DNA of 56,404 bases, taken from Burkholderiales bacterium (GTDB lineage Bacteria; Pseudomonadota; Gammaproteobacteria; Burkholderiales; SG8-39). The position numbers and the translations under genes are program-made. The stretch covers positions 1-56,404 of the forward strand of contig JAOAEA010000010.1 of assembly GCA_026417035.1 (NCBI GenBank). The letters run 5' to 3'. The notes under the pieces are model-generated. The model saw nothing but the letters and a program-made list of their open reading frames with translations, made no database searches and was not told the origin of the DNA. Of this stretch, positions 1 through 7,339 are shown piece after piece; position 1 is the stretch's first letter; each line of letters opens with the position of its first letter.

Positions 1-166
1 ATTCTACACCGCGCGCGATGCCGCCCCGCGCGGCGCCGCTCCCGCAGCCGACCGCCGGGCGCGAAGCCGCGCGCGTCGCCGCGCCGCGCCCACGGCGGCC
101 GGCGCGGGTGCTATCCTCGACGCGCGCTCCGGGCCGGCGCGGACCGGCACCGCGGCGCGCGCGACC

Positions 167-529
167 ATGTCCCGGCTCGTCCCGCTGCTCGTCGTCATCG
201 GACTCGTGTTCTTCTTCTGGGGGTTTTTCCTTCGCGTCGGCCGTGCGCGCGACGTGCGCACCTACCGGCCGCGAGCGCGCTGGGGCGCGCCCGCCGGGGG
301 CGATGCGCCGCCGGGCACGGTGCACGTCGTGAAGGCGAGCGACCTCGCCGGCGTGCGCGACGCTTACTCGAGCGCGCCCATCGACCCGGCGAAGCCGCTC
401 CTGCGCTGCGGCCGCTGCCTTTCGCTCTACCACTCGGAGAGCGTCGCGGCGCTCGACCGCGAGAACCGCGGCCGCTGCGCTACCTGCGGCGGCACCGACC
501 TCGCGGCCGTGCACGTGGTCGATGCTTGA
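167..529 (+). CDS. Membrane-anchored treble-clef/zinc-ribbon small protein heading the ubiquitin-like operon
   Basis: The 120-residue protein has one N-terminal hydrophobic segment (about residues 4-22, rich in V, L and F), so it is probably anchored in the inner membrane with its C-terminal part in the cytoplasm. The C-terminal part has paired cysteines C81/C84 and C104/C107, separated by a YH motif and a helix-like stretch ending RGRCATCG. This resembles a treble-clef or half-RING zinc site. Its stop codon lies inside the start of the E1 gene (8-base overlap), so the two are almost certainly co-translated. No enzymatic motif is visible. Because it heads an E1/Ubl/E2/JAB operon and has a RING-like cysteine pattern, an E3-like or membrane-targeting role is possible, but that is inference. 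I do not recognise a named family. Confidence 0.7.
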   Translation: MSRLVPLLVVIGLVFFFWGFFLRVGRARDVRTYRPRARWGAPAGGDAPPGTVHVVKASDLAGVRDAYSSAPIDPAKPLLRCGRCLSLYHSESVAALDRENRGRCATCGGTDLAAVHVVDA

Positions 530-1697
530 GCGCCGCGGGGCCGGGATGCGGCACGACCGCCATCTGCGCCACGCGCTGATCGACTGGTTCCCGCAGGCCC
601 GCGTGCGCGCGGCGCGCATCGCGGTGGTCGGCGCGGGCGCGGTCGGCAACGAGGTGGTGAAGAACCTCGCGCTCCTGGGCGCCGGCGCGATCGACGTCTT
701 CGACTTCGACCGGGTCGAGCTGCACAACCTCACCCGCGCGGTGTTCCTGCGCGAGGCCGACGTCGGCGCGCCCAAGGCGAGCGCGCTCGCCGCGCGCGCC
801 GCCGAGGTCGACCCGGCGGTGCGCGTCACCGCGGTCGAGGGCGACTTCTGGGACACGCTGCCGCTCGCCGCGCTCGCGGGCTACGACTGCGCGGTCGCGG
901 CGGTGGACAACTTCGAGGCGCGCGTGCGCCTGAACCGCATGTGCCGGATCGCCGGCGTGGACTTCGTGAGCGCCGGCATCGACAGCCGGCTCGCGAGCCT
1001 GGAAGCGTTCCCGTTCGCCTCGAACCCGGACTGCGCCTGCTACGAATGCCACCTGCCCGAGTCGGCCTACCAGCGCATCGCCGCGCGCTATTCGTGCGGG
1101 GGCCTGCGGCGTGTGGCAGCGGCCGAGCGCCTGGTGCCGACCACGGCGATCACGGCGAGCGTGGCCGGCGCGCTCGCGGCTTCGGCGGCGCTGCGCCTCG
1201 GGCGCGACGCGGGCGACGGGGCACGGCGCGTGCTCTTCGACACGATCGGCGGCGGCGCGAGCGTCGCGGCGCTCGCGCGCCGCGCGGGCTGCGCAGGCTG
1301 CGGCGATCTCGGCGAGCGCCCGCGCGTCCTCGCCGCGCGCGCGGCCTGGCGCGAGCGGATCGCAGCGATCGCGGACGACGTGGCCGTGCAGACGAGCGAC
1401 CCGCTCATCGTCGGCTACGCGTGCGCGCGCTGCGGGGACCGGTCGCGCGCCGGGCAGTACGTCCTGCGCCGGGCGCGCGACTTCGACGACCGCATCGCCA
1501 TCTGCGCCGCCTGTGGCGAGCCCGCCGTGCGCATCGACATCCGCGACGAGTTCACCGCCGCCGAGCTCGTGCGGCTCTATCCGGATCGGCCGCCGCCGGC
1601 GAAGTTCGCGATCGCCCGCGCCGGCGATGGCGCGTTGTGCCTCGATTTCGAGACCGACGACCAACGACCGCAACAACCACAACGACGACCAGAATGA
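522..1697 (+). CDS. E1-like (ThiF/MoeB fold) ubiquitin-like-protein activating enzyme
   Basis: This family adenylates the C-terminus of a ubiquitin-like protein and usually passes it to a cysteine. Visible features are the nucleotide-binding GAGAVG (37-42), the acidic strand DFDRVELHNLTR (61-72), the lysine of DVGAPK and the AVDN motif at 127-130. Cysteines C171/C173/C176 with C257/C260 could form the structural zinc site of E1s. C192 (YSCGG), just before a conserved VPTTAITAS segment, is my candidate for the catalytic cysteine. The C-terminus adds a zinc ribbon (C301, C304, C328, C331). The start at 522 overlaps the upstream gene; an alternative ATG lies at 546. At 391 residues it is longer than MoeB/ThiF, mainly because of the added ribbon. 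Its neighbours (Ubl, E2, JAB) argue for protein conjugation rather than sulfur transfer. Confidence 0.88.
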   Translation: MLERRGAGMRHDRHLRHALIDWFPQARVRAARIAVVGAGAVGNEVVKNLALLGAGAIDVFDFDRVELHNLTRAVFLREADVGAPKASALAARAAEVDPAVRVTAVEGDFWDTLPLAALAGYDCAVAAVDNFEARVRLNRMCRIAGVDFVSAGIDSRLASLEAFPFASNPDCACYECHLPESAYQRIAARYSCGGLRRVAAAERLVPTTAITASVAGALAASAALRLGRDAGDGARRVLFDTIGGGASVAALARRAGCAGCGDLGERPRVLAARAAWRERIAAIADDVAVQTSDPLIVGYACARCGDRSRAGQYVLRRARDFDDRIAICAACGEPAVRIDIRDEFTAAELVRLYPDRPPPAKFAIARAGDGALCLDFETDDQRPQQPQRRPE

Positions 1698-1746
1698 TGT
1701 TGGAACCGATGCCGCAGGCATGGCTTCCCTTGGGATTCGGGGAGCA

Positions 1747-1780
1747 CGAGGGGGCGCCGCGAAGCGGCTTTGCCTCCTCG
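1747..1780 (+). promoter_or_regulatory. Strong intergenic stem-loop between E1 and Ubl genes
   Basis: The sequence folds into a hairpin of about 14 base pairs. The outer stem is CGAGGGGGC with GCCTCCTCG (one G-T wobble), the inner stem is GCCGC with GCGGC, the loop is GAA, and a TTT bulge sits on the 3' side. It ends about 20 bases before the ribosome-binding site GGGAGAG (1800-1806) of the Ubl gene. No T-run follows, so it does not look like a standard terminator. It may stabilise or modulate a downstream transcript. An AT-rich TTATAT just upstream of the binding site could be a -10 element. Confidence 0.4.
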
Positions 1781-1811
1781 TAGCGTGAACTGCTTATATG
1801 GGAGAGCCCGC

Positions 1812-2087
1812 ATGGCCAACGAACTGACGCAGCTCAAGCTGCACGTGCGCACCGCCGACCAGACGCGCCGCGCCGAGCTCGCACTCGCGCCGGATGCGAC
1901 CGGGGCCGAGATCATCCAGGCGGCGGTGGACAACTGGGCGCTGCCCGCCGACACCGACTACGCGCTGGTGAACGTGACCACCGGCAAGGCGCTCGCGCCG
2001 GACGCGACACTCGCCGCGAGCGGCGTGCGGCCGGGCGACGAGCTCGAGGTGCAGCCGGTGCTCGTGGCGGGCTGCAAGAGCGCGTGA
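1812..2087 (+). CDS. Small ubiquitin-like (beta-grasp) protein
   Basis: The 91-residue protein has the length and alternation of a beta-grasp fold: a first strand pair (about 6-26), a helix (about 31-43), and strands around YALVNV (50-55) and DELEVQPVLV (76-85). The motif GVRPGDELEV near the end is typical of YukD/ubiquitin-like proteins. I chose the ATG at 1812 because GGGAGAG lies five bases upstream; an upstream in-frame start has no such site. The C-terminus is VAGCKSA rather than a free Gly-Gly, so activation would require trimming after G87 or use of another terminal residue. The JAMM peptidase downstream could do that trimming. It lies 114 bases after the E1 gene and 232 bases before the E2 gene. 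It is the presumed substrate of this conjugation system. Confidence 0.8.
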   Translation: MANELTQLKLHVRTADQTRRAELALAPDATGAEIIQAAVDNWALPADTDYALVNVTTGKALAPDATLAASGVRPGDELEVQPVLVAGCKSA

Positions 2088-2319
2088 GCGTCAACGCGGA
2101 GAGCGCGGAGGACGCGGGGCGCCGCGGGTAGGATTCCCGATGGTGGTTCCCGTGCCGTGCCCGCGCTCGATCTCCCGCCCGGGGATCGAAGCCCGTTCGC
2201 CGCGAGGGCCGGCGCTCGCCAAGAGGCACTGCGCTCCCGGCACCTGAACGCTGCGCGCCCGATCATTCAATCCTCGATCCTCGCACCTGAATCCCGGATC
2301 CTGAACCCCGCTCCCCGAG

Positions 2320-2946
2320 ATGCCCAACCCCGCCCGCATCGCCGCCGACACCGAGAGCCTGCGCGGGCTCGCGATCGCCTCGGGCGGGAAGATCGCGCTC
2401 CTCGGCGTGCCGGCGCCGGGCACGCCGCGCTTCGTGGTCGAGCTCGGTTACGCGACCGCGGGTTCGGCCGCGTATCCGGCCCGGCGGCAGGAGCGCACGC
2501 GCATCGTGATCGACCTTCCGGCGCGCTACCCGTTCGAGCCGCCGCGCGCCACCGTCACCACGCCGATCCTGCACCCGAACGTGTTCCTGTCCGGTCTCGT
2601 GTGCCTCGGCGCGAAGTGGCTGCCGAGCGAGGGCATGGACCTCTTCGTGCAGCGGCTCGCCCGGCTCGTGACCTTCGACCCGCTGCTCGTGAACGTCCAC
2701 TCGGCAGCGAACCGCGAAGCGCTCGCCTGGTACCTGGCGGCGCGCGCGCGGCACCCGGAGGCGTTCCCGACCGACCGGGTCGACGTCGGCGGCCCGGCGC
2801 AGGGGCCCGCGCGCGTGCAGTGGCGCGAGGCGGATCGCGCGGTCGTCGCGTGCCCCGGCTGCGGCGGGAAACTCCGCCTCCCCGCGGGACGCCGTGGCAC
2901 TGTGCGCTGCCCGAAATGCGCGAACGAGTTCGAGGCAGCGACGTGA
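2320..2946 (+). CDS. E2-like ubiquitin-conjugating (UBC-fold) enzyme with C-terminal zinc ribbon
   Basis: The protein carries the main landmarks of a UBC-fold E2: YPFEPP (70-75), the HPN motif (85-87), and a cysteine at 95 exactly ten residues after the HPN histidine, the same spacing as in eukaryotic E2s. A Trp-Leu-Pro and a DPL segment follow (100-122). C95 is the predicted thioester cysteine and N87 the predicted oxyanion asparagine. Beyond the E2 core, about 40 residues end in a zinc ribbon, CPGC (178-181) and CPKC (197-200). The stop codon overlaps the GTG start of the JAB gene by four bases (GTGA), so the two are translationally coupled. Similarity to eukaryotic E2s this clear is uncommon in bacteria and is the strongest evidence for a genuine conjugation cascade here. 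Confidence 0.88.
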   Translation: MPNPARIAADTESLRGLAIASGGKIALLGVPAPGTPRFVVELGYATAGSAAYPARRQERTRIVIDLPARYPFEPPRATVTTPILHPNVFLSGLVCLGAKWLPSEGMDLFVQRLARLVTFDPLLVNVHSAANREALAWYLAARARHPEAFPTDRVDVGGPAQGPARVQWREADRAVVACPGCGGKLRLPAGRRGTVRCPKCANEFEAAT

Positions 2947-3494
2947 TCGAATGGCGCGAGGAGAAGACCGCGATCGGGATCGCGCCGCTCGCCCGGCTCG
3001 CGGAAAGCCTCGCCGCGCCGGACGCGCTGCGGCTCGCTTCGCTCGCTGGCCGCGGCTTCGCGGTGGTCGTCGCGCCGGCGGCGCGTGAGACCGTCGCCGG
3101 CCACCTGGCAATGGAGCCTGACGAGCGCGGCGGGCTGCTGTGCGGCTCGCTCTACGCCGACGAGCGCGGCGCGGTCGCTGCGGTGGCCGTGCGCGCGGCC
3201 GTCCCGGCGGTCGACTTCTCGAGCTCGGGCGTGTCGCTGCGGATGGAAACGGGCGTGTGGGACCGCGCCCGCGAGGCGCTCGCGCCGGGCGAGATCGTCG
3301 TCGGCTGGTACCACAGCCATCCGGGGCTCGGCGCGTTCTTCAGCGGCACCGACCGGCGCACGCAGGCGGCGTTCTTCCGCCACGCGTTCAGCCTCGGCTG
3401 GGTGATCGACCCGCTGCGCCGCGAGGAGGCGTGGTTCGCCGGCGAGGCGTCCGCGCCGCTCCCCGCGGAGCGCGTCGTCCACCTCGCTCCTTGA
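2943..3494 (+). CDS. JAMM/MPN (JAB) metallopeptidase, deubiquitinase-like
   Basis: This is a zinc isopeptidase of the JAB1/MPN family. All JAMM residues are visible: E61 in the ERGGLLCG segment, then H124, H126, S134 and D137 in an HxHP...SxxD motif with exactly ten residues between the second histidine and the aspartate. At 183 residues it is a single catalytic domain with a short N-terminal extension. The GTG start at 2943 overlaps the E2 stop by four bases and replaces a much longer out-of-context open frame. In related bacterial operons, JAB peptidases trim the Ubl precursor and remove the modifier from targets. That role fits here because the Ubl gene encodes residues beyond its last glycine. 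Confidence 0.87.
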   Translation: MIEWREEKTAIGIAPLARLAESLAAPDALRLASLAGRGFAVVVAPAARETVAGHLAMEPDERGGLLCGSLYADERGAVAAVAVRAAVPAVDFSSSGVSLRMETGVWDRAREALAPGEIVVGWYHSHPGLGAFFSGTDRRTQAAFFRHAFSLGWVIDPLRREEAWFAGEASAPLPAERVVHLAP

Positions 3495-3513
3495 GCCCCT
3501 CCGGGGCGGCGCC

Positions 3514-3606
3514 TCAGCCGTCGAGCAGGATCCAGGCGACGAGGATCACGAGCGGCACCGCCTCGGCCGCGAGTCCGAGCACGTTCGAGCCGAGAAGAAC
3601 CGCCAT
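3514..3606 (-). CDS. 30-residue single-span membrane miniprotein (hypothetical)
   Basis: The minus strand encodes MAVLLGSNVLGLAAEAVPLV followed by ILVAWILLDG, a 30-residue hydrophobic protein that could be one membrane helix. A GAAAGG sequence precedes the ATG at a suitable distance. It lies 19 bases after the JAB stop on the opposite strand, in a 309-base gap (3495-3803) that otherwise shows nothing I recognise. Genes this small are hard to tell from chance, and I know no family for it. It is listed because the start, the ribosome-binding site and the hydrophobic pattern agree. Confidence 0.35.
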   Translation of the reverse strand: MAVLLGSNVLGLAAEAVPLVILVAWILLDG

Positions 3607-3803
3607 GGCGCGCCTTTCGCGAAGGGGTAGGGGCCGACGCTTTAGCGGGTTCTCGGGAGTCGCCCCGCAATCTGTCGATCAAATCCGCGACGTGCCGGCG
3701 TCGGGGAACGGTGGGGGAGTGGGAAACGCCGGCGACGGGCAGATCTTGCGCCGCCGGGTGGCTCAGGGGGTGAGCCTGCGGGGGGGACGTTCGCGCGCCG
3801 GCG

Positions 3804-4199
3804 CTACGCCAGCACCTCGACGCGCGCCCCGTGCCCGGGAACCGAAGCCAGGGCAGCGTCGCGCGTCACGAGCGGGGCGCCGAGGGCCTCGGCGAGAGCG
3901 AGATACGCGGCGTCGCAGGCTGTCGCGTTGCGCCGCAGCGCCCACACCCTCGCGAGGAGGATGTCGTGCGGGTAGCGGCGCAGGGGCAGATCGGCGAGAT
4001 CCGCGAGCGCCTGCGCGCCGCGCGCGGCGCCGAGCGACCCGGCGAGTGCATAGCGCCGCAGCACCTGCACGATCTCGAGGTCGATGAGGTGCGGCGCGTG
4101 CAGAGACTCGCGCGGCCTGAAGAGACGCTCGCCGACGGCCGCCGCCGACGGCGTGTTGAGCAGGACCTCGAGCAGCGCGGAGGCGTCGACGACGATCAC
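3804..4199 (-). CDS. vapC: PIN-domain ribonuclease toxin (VapC/FitB-like)
   Basis: The 131-residue protein starts IVVDASALLEVLL, the signature of PIN domains. The four acidic residues that bind the metal are in place: D5, E42, D96 (ACDAAYLALA) and D114 (TRDAAL). Members of this family cleave RNA, often tRNA, when released from the antitoxin. The GTG start at 4199 overlaps the antitoxin stop in a GTGA arrangement, so toxin synthesis is coupled to antitoxin translation. The length is normal and nothing is broken. The RNA target cannot be inferred. Confidence 0.85.
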   Translation of the reverse strand: MIVVDASALLEVLLNTPSAAAVGERLFRPRESLHAPHLIDLEIVQVLRRYALAGSLGAARGAQALADLADLPLRRYPHDILLARVWALRRNATACDAAYLALAEALGAPLVTRDAALASVPGHGARVEVLA

Positions 4200-4426
4200 C
4201 GCGCCTCGCGCTCGGCGCGGACCGCCCGAGCCGGAGGCTCGGGCACCGCCACCGGCGCGCGCCGGGCGAGGCGCACGCGCAACTCCGCGAGCGTCGGTCG
4301 CTCGGCGATCCGGCGCACCTCGCGCACGAGGTAGTCGGAGAGCGAAAGCCCCTCGAGCGCCGCCTGCGCCTTGAGCCGGCGGTGCAGGTCGTCGGGCACG
4401 TGCCGTAGCTGGATCATCTTCGCCAT
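4196..4426 (-). CDS. vapB: Ribbon-helix-helix antitoxin (FitA/VapB-like)
   Basis: The 76-residue protein begins MAKMIQLRHVPDDLHRRLKA, a ribbon-helix-helix DNA-binding domain of the FitA type: one strand, then two helices including LSLSDYLVREV. The C-terminal half is Pro/Arg/Ala-rich and is expected to wrap around the toxin. It overlaps the toxin gene by four bases. The ATG lies only about seven bases downstream of the predicted -10 element, with no ribosome-binding site between, so the mRNA may be leaderless. The palindrome in its promoter fits autoregulation. Confidence 0.82.
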   Translation of the reverse strand: MAKMIQLRHVPDDLHRRLKAQAALEGLSLSDYLVREVRRIAERPTLAELRVRLARRAPVAVPEPPARAVRAEREAR

Positions 4427-4432
4427 GCCGCC

Positions 4433-4461
4433 ACGCTAGTTGCATGTGCGGCACATGTCAA
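4433..4461 (-). promoter_or_regulatory. vapBC promoter with palindromic operator
   Basis: On the minus strand there is a perfect -35 TTGACA (4456-4461), a 17-base spacer and a weak -10 TAGCGT (4433-4438). The spacer contains the 15-base palindrome CATGTG-CGG-CACATG (4443-4457), a good candidate operator for the ribbon-helix-helix antitoxin. Transcription would begin almost at the antitoxin ATG, suggesting a leaderless message. Confidence 0.6.
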
Positions 4462-4583
4462 GCCGCCGCGCGGCCGCGACCGGATGCCCCCGGAGCACGG
4501 CCGCCCCTGCGTCCGGCAGGCGCATGCGTTACGCTCCCGCGAACTGTCCCGGATCGCCGCGCGCACGGCGCGGCCATGCGCCG

Positions 4584-6134
4584 ATGAAACGCCTCTCCGC
4601 CGCCCTCGCCGCCTTCGCCCTCGCCGTCTCCGCCCACGCGGCCGACCTGCGCATCGGCCTCGCCGCCGACGTTACGTCGATGGATCCGCACTTCCACAAC
4701 ATCGGGCCGAACAACCTCGTCGCCTGGCACGTGTTCGATGCGCTGACGCGCGTCGACGAGAACGCCCGGCTCGTGCCGGGGCTCGCGGAGTCCTGGCGGG
4801 CCATCGACCCGACGACCTGGGAGTTCAAGCTCCGCAAGGGCGTGAAGTTCCACGACGGCTCCGAGCTCACCGCCGAGGACGTGCTCTTCTCGATCGACCG
4901 GCCCGCGACTCTCGACCGCAGCCCGGGCCCGTTCACGACGTTCACCCGGCCGATCGTGGCGAAGGAGGCGCCGGACCGTTACACGGTGCGCCTGCGGACG
5001 GCCAGCCCCTACGCGATGGTGCCCTACGACATGAACTCGATCTTCATCGTGTCGAAGAAGGCCGCCGCCGGCGCGACGCAGGCCGACTTCGACTCCGGGA
5101 AGGCGATGATCGGCACCGGGCCCTACCGCTTCGTCGCGTTCCGGCGCGGCGACCGCGTCGAGCTCGCCCGGCACGAGGGCCACTGGGACGCGCGGCCCGC
5201 CTGGGAAAGAGTGACGCTGCGCATCCTGCCGAACGATCCCGCGCGCACCGCGGCGCTCCTCGCCGGCGACGTCGACGCGATCGAGAGCGTCCCGACCGCC
5301 GACGCGACCCGGCTCGCGGCGAACCCCAGCTTCCGCACCGAGAGCAAGGTGTCGTGGCGGACGCTGTTCCTCACGCTCGACCAGGCGCGCGACAGCCCGC
5401 CCGGCGTCACCGACAGGTCGGGCCGGCCGCTCGCGAGGAACCCCTTCAAGGATCCGCGCGTGCGGCTCGCGTTCTCGAAGGCGATCAACCGCCAGGCGAT
5501 CGTCGAGCGGATGATGGAAGGCTACGCGCTCCCGGCGTCGAACCTCGTCGCGCCGCCGATCTTCGGCTACGCGCAGGCGCTGCAGCCCGAACCCCACGAT
5601 CCCGAGGGCGCGCGCAGGCTCCTCGCCGGGGCCGGCTATCCGGACGGCTTCGCGATCGTGCTCGCCGCGCCCAACAACCGCTACGTGAACGACGAGCAGG
5701 TGGCGCAGGCGGTCGCGCAGATGCTCGCGCGCGTCGGCGTCGCGGCGCGCGTCGAGGCGCTGCCGGCGGCGGCGTATTTCCCCAAGGCGCGCGCCGGCGA
5801 GTTCGCCGTCGCGATGCTCGGCTGGGGCTCGTTCTCCGCCGACCTCGCCCTGCGCTCGCTCGCGCTGACGCCCGACCCGGACAAGGGCTTCGGCACCTGG
5901 AACTGGGGGCGCTACTCGAACCCGAAGGTCGACCAGCTCGTCGTGCAGGCGCTCGCCACCGTGGACGAAGGCAAGCGCGAGGCGCTCGCGCGCGAGGCGA
6001 TGACCGTGGCGATGCGCGAGCACGCGGTGATCCCGCTCCACCACCAGATGGCCACCTGGGCGATGAGGAAGGAGCTCGCCTACCGGCCGCGCACCGACGA
6101 GTACACGTTCGCTTTCGCCTTCCGGCCGCGGTGA
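4584..6134 (+). CDS. ABC transporter substrate-binding protein (peptide/nickel family, SBP family 5)
   Basis: The 516-residue protein has a Sec signal peptide (about residues 1-19, MKRLSAALAAFALAVSAHA) and then ADLRIGLAADVTSMDPHFHN, the usual start of a family 5 solute-binding protein. Further family signs are the WRAIDPTTWEFKLRKGVKFHDG segment and the ARRLLAGAGYPDGF repeat region. It acts in the periplasm and delivers a ligand, often a short peptide, to the permeases. I chose the ATG at 4584 because it gives the signal peptide directly. The matching permease and ATPase genes follow after the opposite-strand DUF2891 gene. The ligand cannot be inferred. Confidence 0.9.
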   Translation: MKRLSAALAAFALAVSAHAADLRIGLAADVTSMDPHFHNIGPNNLVAWHVFDALTRVDENARLVPGLAESWRAIDPTTWEFKLRKGVKFHDGSELTAEDVLFSIDRPATLDRSPGPFTTFTRPIVAKEAPDRYTVRLRTASPYAMVPYDMNSIFIVSKKAAAGATQADFDSGKAMIGTGPYRFVAFRRGDRVELARHEGHWDARPAWERVTLRILPNDPARTAALLAGDVDAIESVPTADATRLAANPSFRTESKVSWRTLFLTLDQARDSPPGVTDRSGRPLARNPFKDPRVRLAFSKAINRQAIVERMMEGYALPASNLVAPPIFGYAQALQPEPHDPEGARRLLAGAGYPDGFAIVLAAPNNRYVNDEQVAQAVAQMLARVGVAARVEALPAAAYFPKARAGEFAVAMLGWGSFSADLALRSLALTPDPDKGFGTWNWGRYSNPKVDQLVVQALATVDEGKREALAREAMTVAMREHAVIPLHHQMATWAMRKELAYRPRTDEYTFAFAFRPR

Positions 6135-6225
6135 CGCGGCGACGCGGAGCGCGCAGAGGGCGCAGAGGGACGCGGACGGGATCCGTGGGCGGGGGCCCGG
6201 GGACGGCGCTGCGTTCCCGCGAGCC

Positions 6226-7275
6226 TCAAGCCGTGAGCGCCAGCACCGCGAACGACGCCAGCCAGTGCTCGCCCACGTAGTCGCCGCCGACGGCCTGCGG
6301 CAGGCCGGCCGCGAGGTGGCGGGCCGCGGCCCGGGAAGCGAGCGCGCGGCGCGGGTCGTCCGCCGCGAAGGCGCGCGCGAGGCGCCGCCAGCACCACGCC
6401 CGCGAGAGCGAGAGCCCGTCGAGGTGCACGATGCGCGCATCGCCGCGGTCCGCCACCCGCGGGGGCGCGAGCCAGGCGCCGATCGCGCCCTCCGACCAGT
6501 CGGGGACGAAGCGCTCGAGCCACGCGCCGAACGCAGCGCCCGGCAGCACGCGCCGCATCAGCGCCGCTTCCATGAGACCGCCAGAGAGGAAGTCCTCCGC
6601 GTCGGGCTCGTAGCGCGCCGGGTACGCGGCGTCGGCGCCGAACCACGCGCGCGCCTGGTCGCGGACGACGCGAGCGAGCTCCCCGTGCCCCACCGTCTCC
6701 GCGTAATCGAGCATCAGGTCGAGGGCGAAGGCGCTGTTCGCGTGCGTCCCGGCGCGGATCGGATAGGGCGAGCGCGGCAGATGCTCGAGCGAACGGCCGA
6801 CGAGGGCGCCGGCGAGCGGCGCGAGCGCGTCGCACCAGCGCGCGGCCGGCCCCCGTGGCGAGGCGTCGCGCCAGCGCGCGAGCTCCGCGGCGAGGGCGAG
6901 CAACCACGCCCAGCCGTAGGTGCGCTCGAAGGTCGCGCGGCCCGGCCCGCCCAGGTACGCGACCTCGCCGGCGACGTTGGCCGGGGAGAGGTGCGCGTCG
7001 AAGGTGGCGACGATCGCCGGCAGCTCGGCGAGCCCGGGGAAGAGGCGCGCCACGCGCGCGAGCAGCCAGTGCATGTGCACGCACGAGTGCCAGTCGTAGC
7101 TGCCGTAGAACGCGGGATGCAGCGCGCGCGGCGGGGCGAGGTCGTCCGGGCCGGCGAGGAGATGATCGGGCTTGTTCGGATACTCGCGCACGACGTTGGC
7201 GAGCGCGACGCGCGCGAACGCCGCGGCGCGCGCCGCGTCGAGCGTGGCAGGATCGGGCGTCGGGCGCGCTGGCAT
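6226..7275 (-). CDS. DUF2891 family protein
   Basis: The 349-residue protein has the DUF2891 hallmarks: an early ANVVREYPNKPDHLL segment, HPAFYGSYDWHSCVHMHWLLAR, and later a repeated HANSAFALDLMLDYA-type helix. The fold is expected to be an alpha/alpha toroid as in glycosidase-like proteins. No activity is established for the family to my knowledge. It sits on the minus strand between the binding protein and the permease genes of an ABC importer, which splits what is normally one operon. The ATG at 7275 is preceded by an AT-rich TAATATAC that could be a promoter in either direction. Confidence 0.78.
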   Translation of the reverse strand: MPARPTPDPATLDAARAAAFARVALANVVREYPNKPDHLLAGPDDLAPPRALHPAFYGSYDWHSCVHMHWLLARVARLFPGLAELPAIVATFDAHLSPANVAGEVAYLGGPGRATFERTYGWAWLLALAAELARWRDASPRGPAARWCDALAPLAGALVGRSLEHLPRSPYPIRAGTHANSAFALDLMLDYAETVGHGELARVVRDQARAWFGADAAYPARYEPDAEDFLSGGLMEAALMRRVLPGAAFGAWLERFVPDWSEGAIGAWLAPPRVADRGDARIVHLDGLSLSRAWCWRRLARAFAADDPRRALASRAAARHLAAGLPQAVGGDYVGEHWLASFAVLALTA

Positions 7276-7339
7276 TGCGGGTATATTAGCCGCGCCCCCG
7301 GGCGGCGACGCTCCGCCCGTGCCCGTCCGCACCCCCGCC

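Noticed and set aside
1-166. Small frames at the start of the window
   Set aside because: Frames on both strands are Arg/Pro/Ala-rich with no motif or ribosome-binding site. The region may be an intergenic space or the tail of a gene outside the window. A TGCTATCCT at about 109-117 could be a -10 element, but no -35 is visible.
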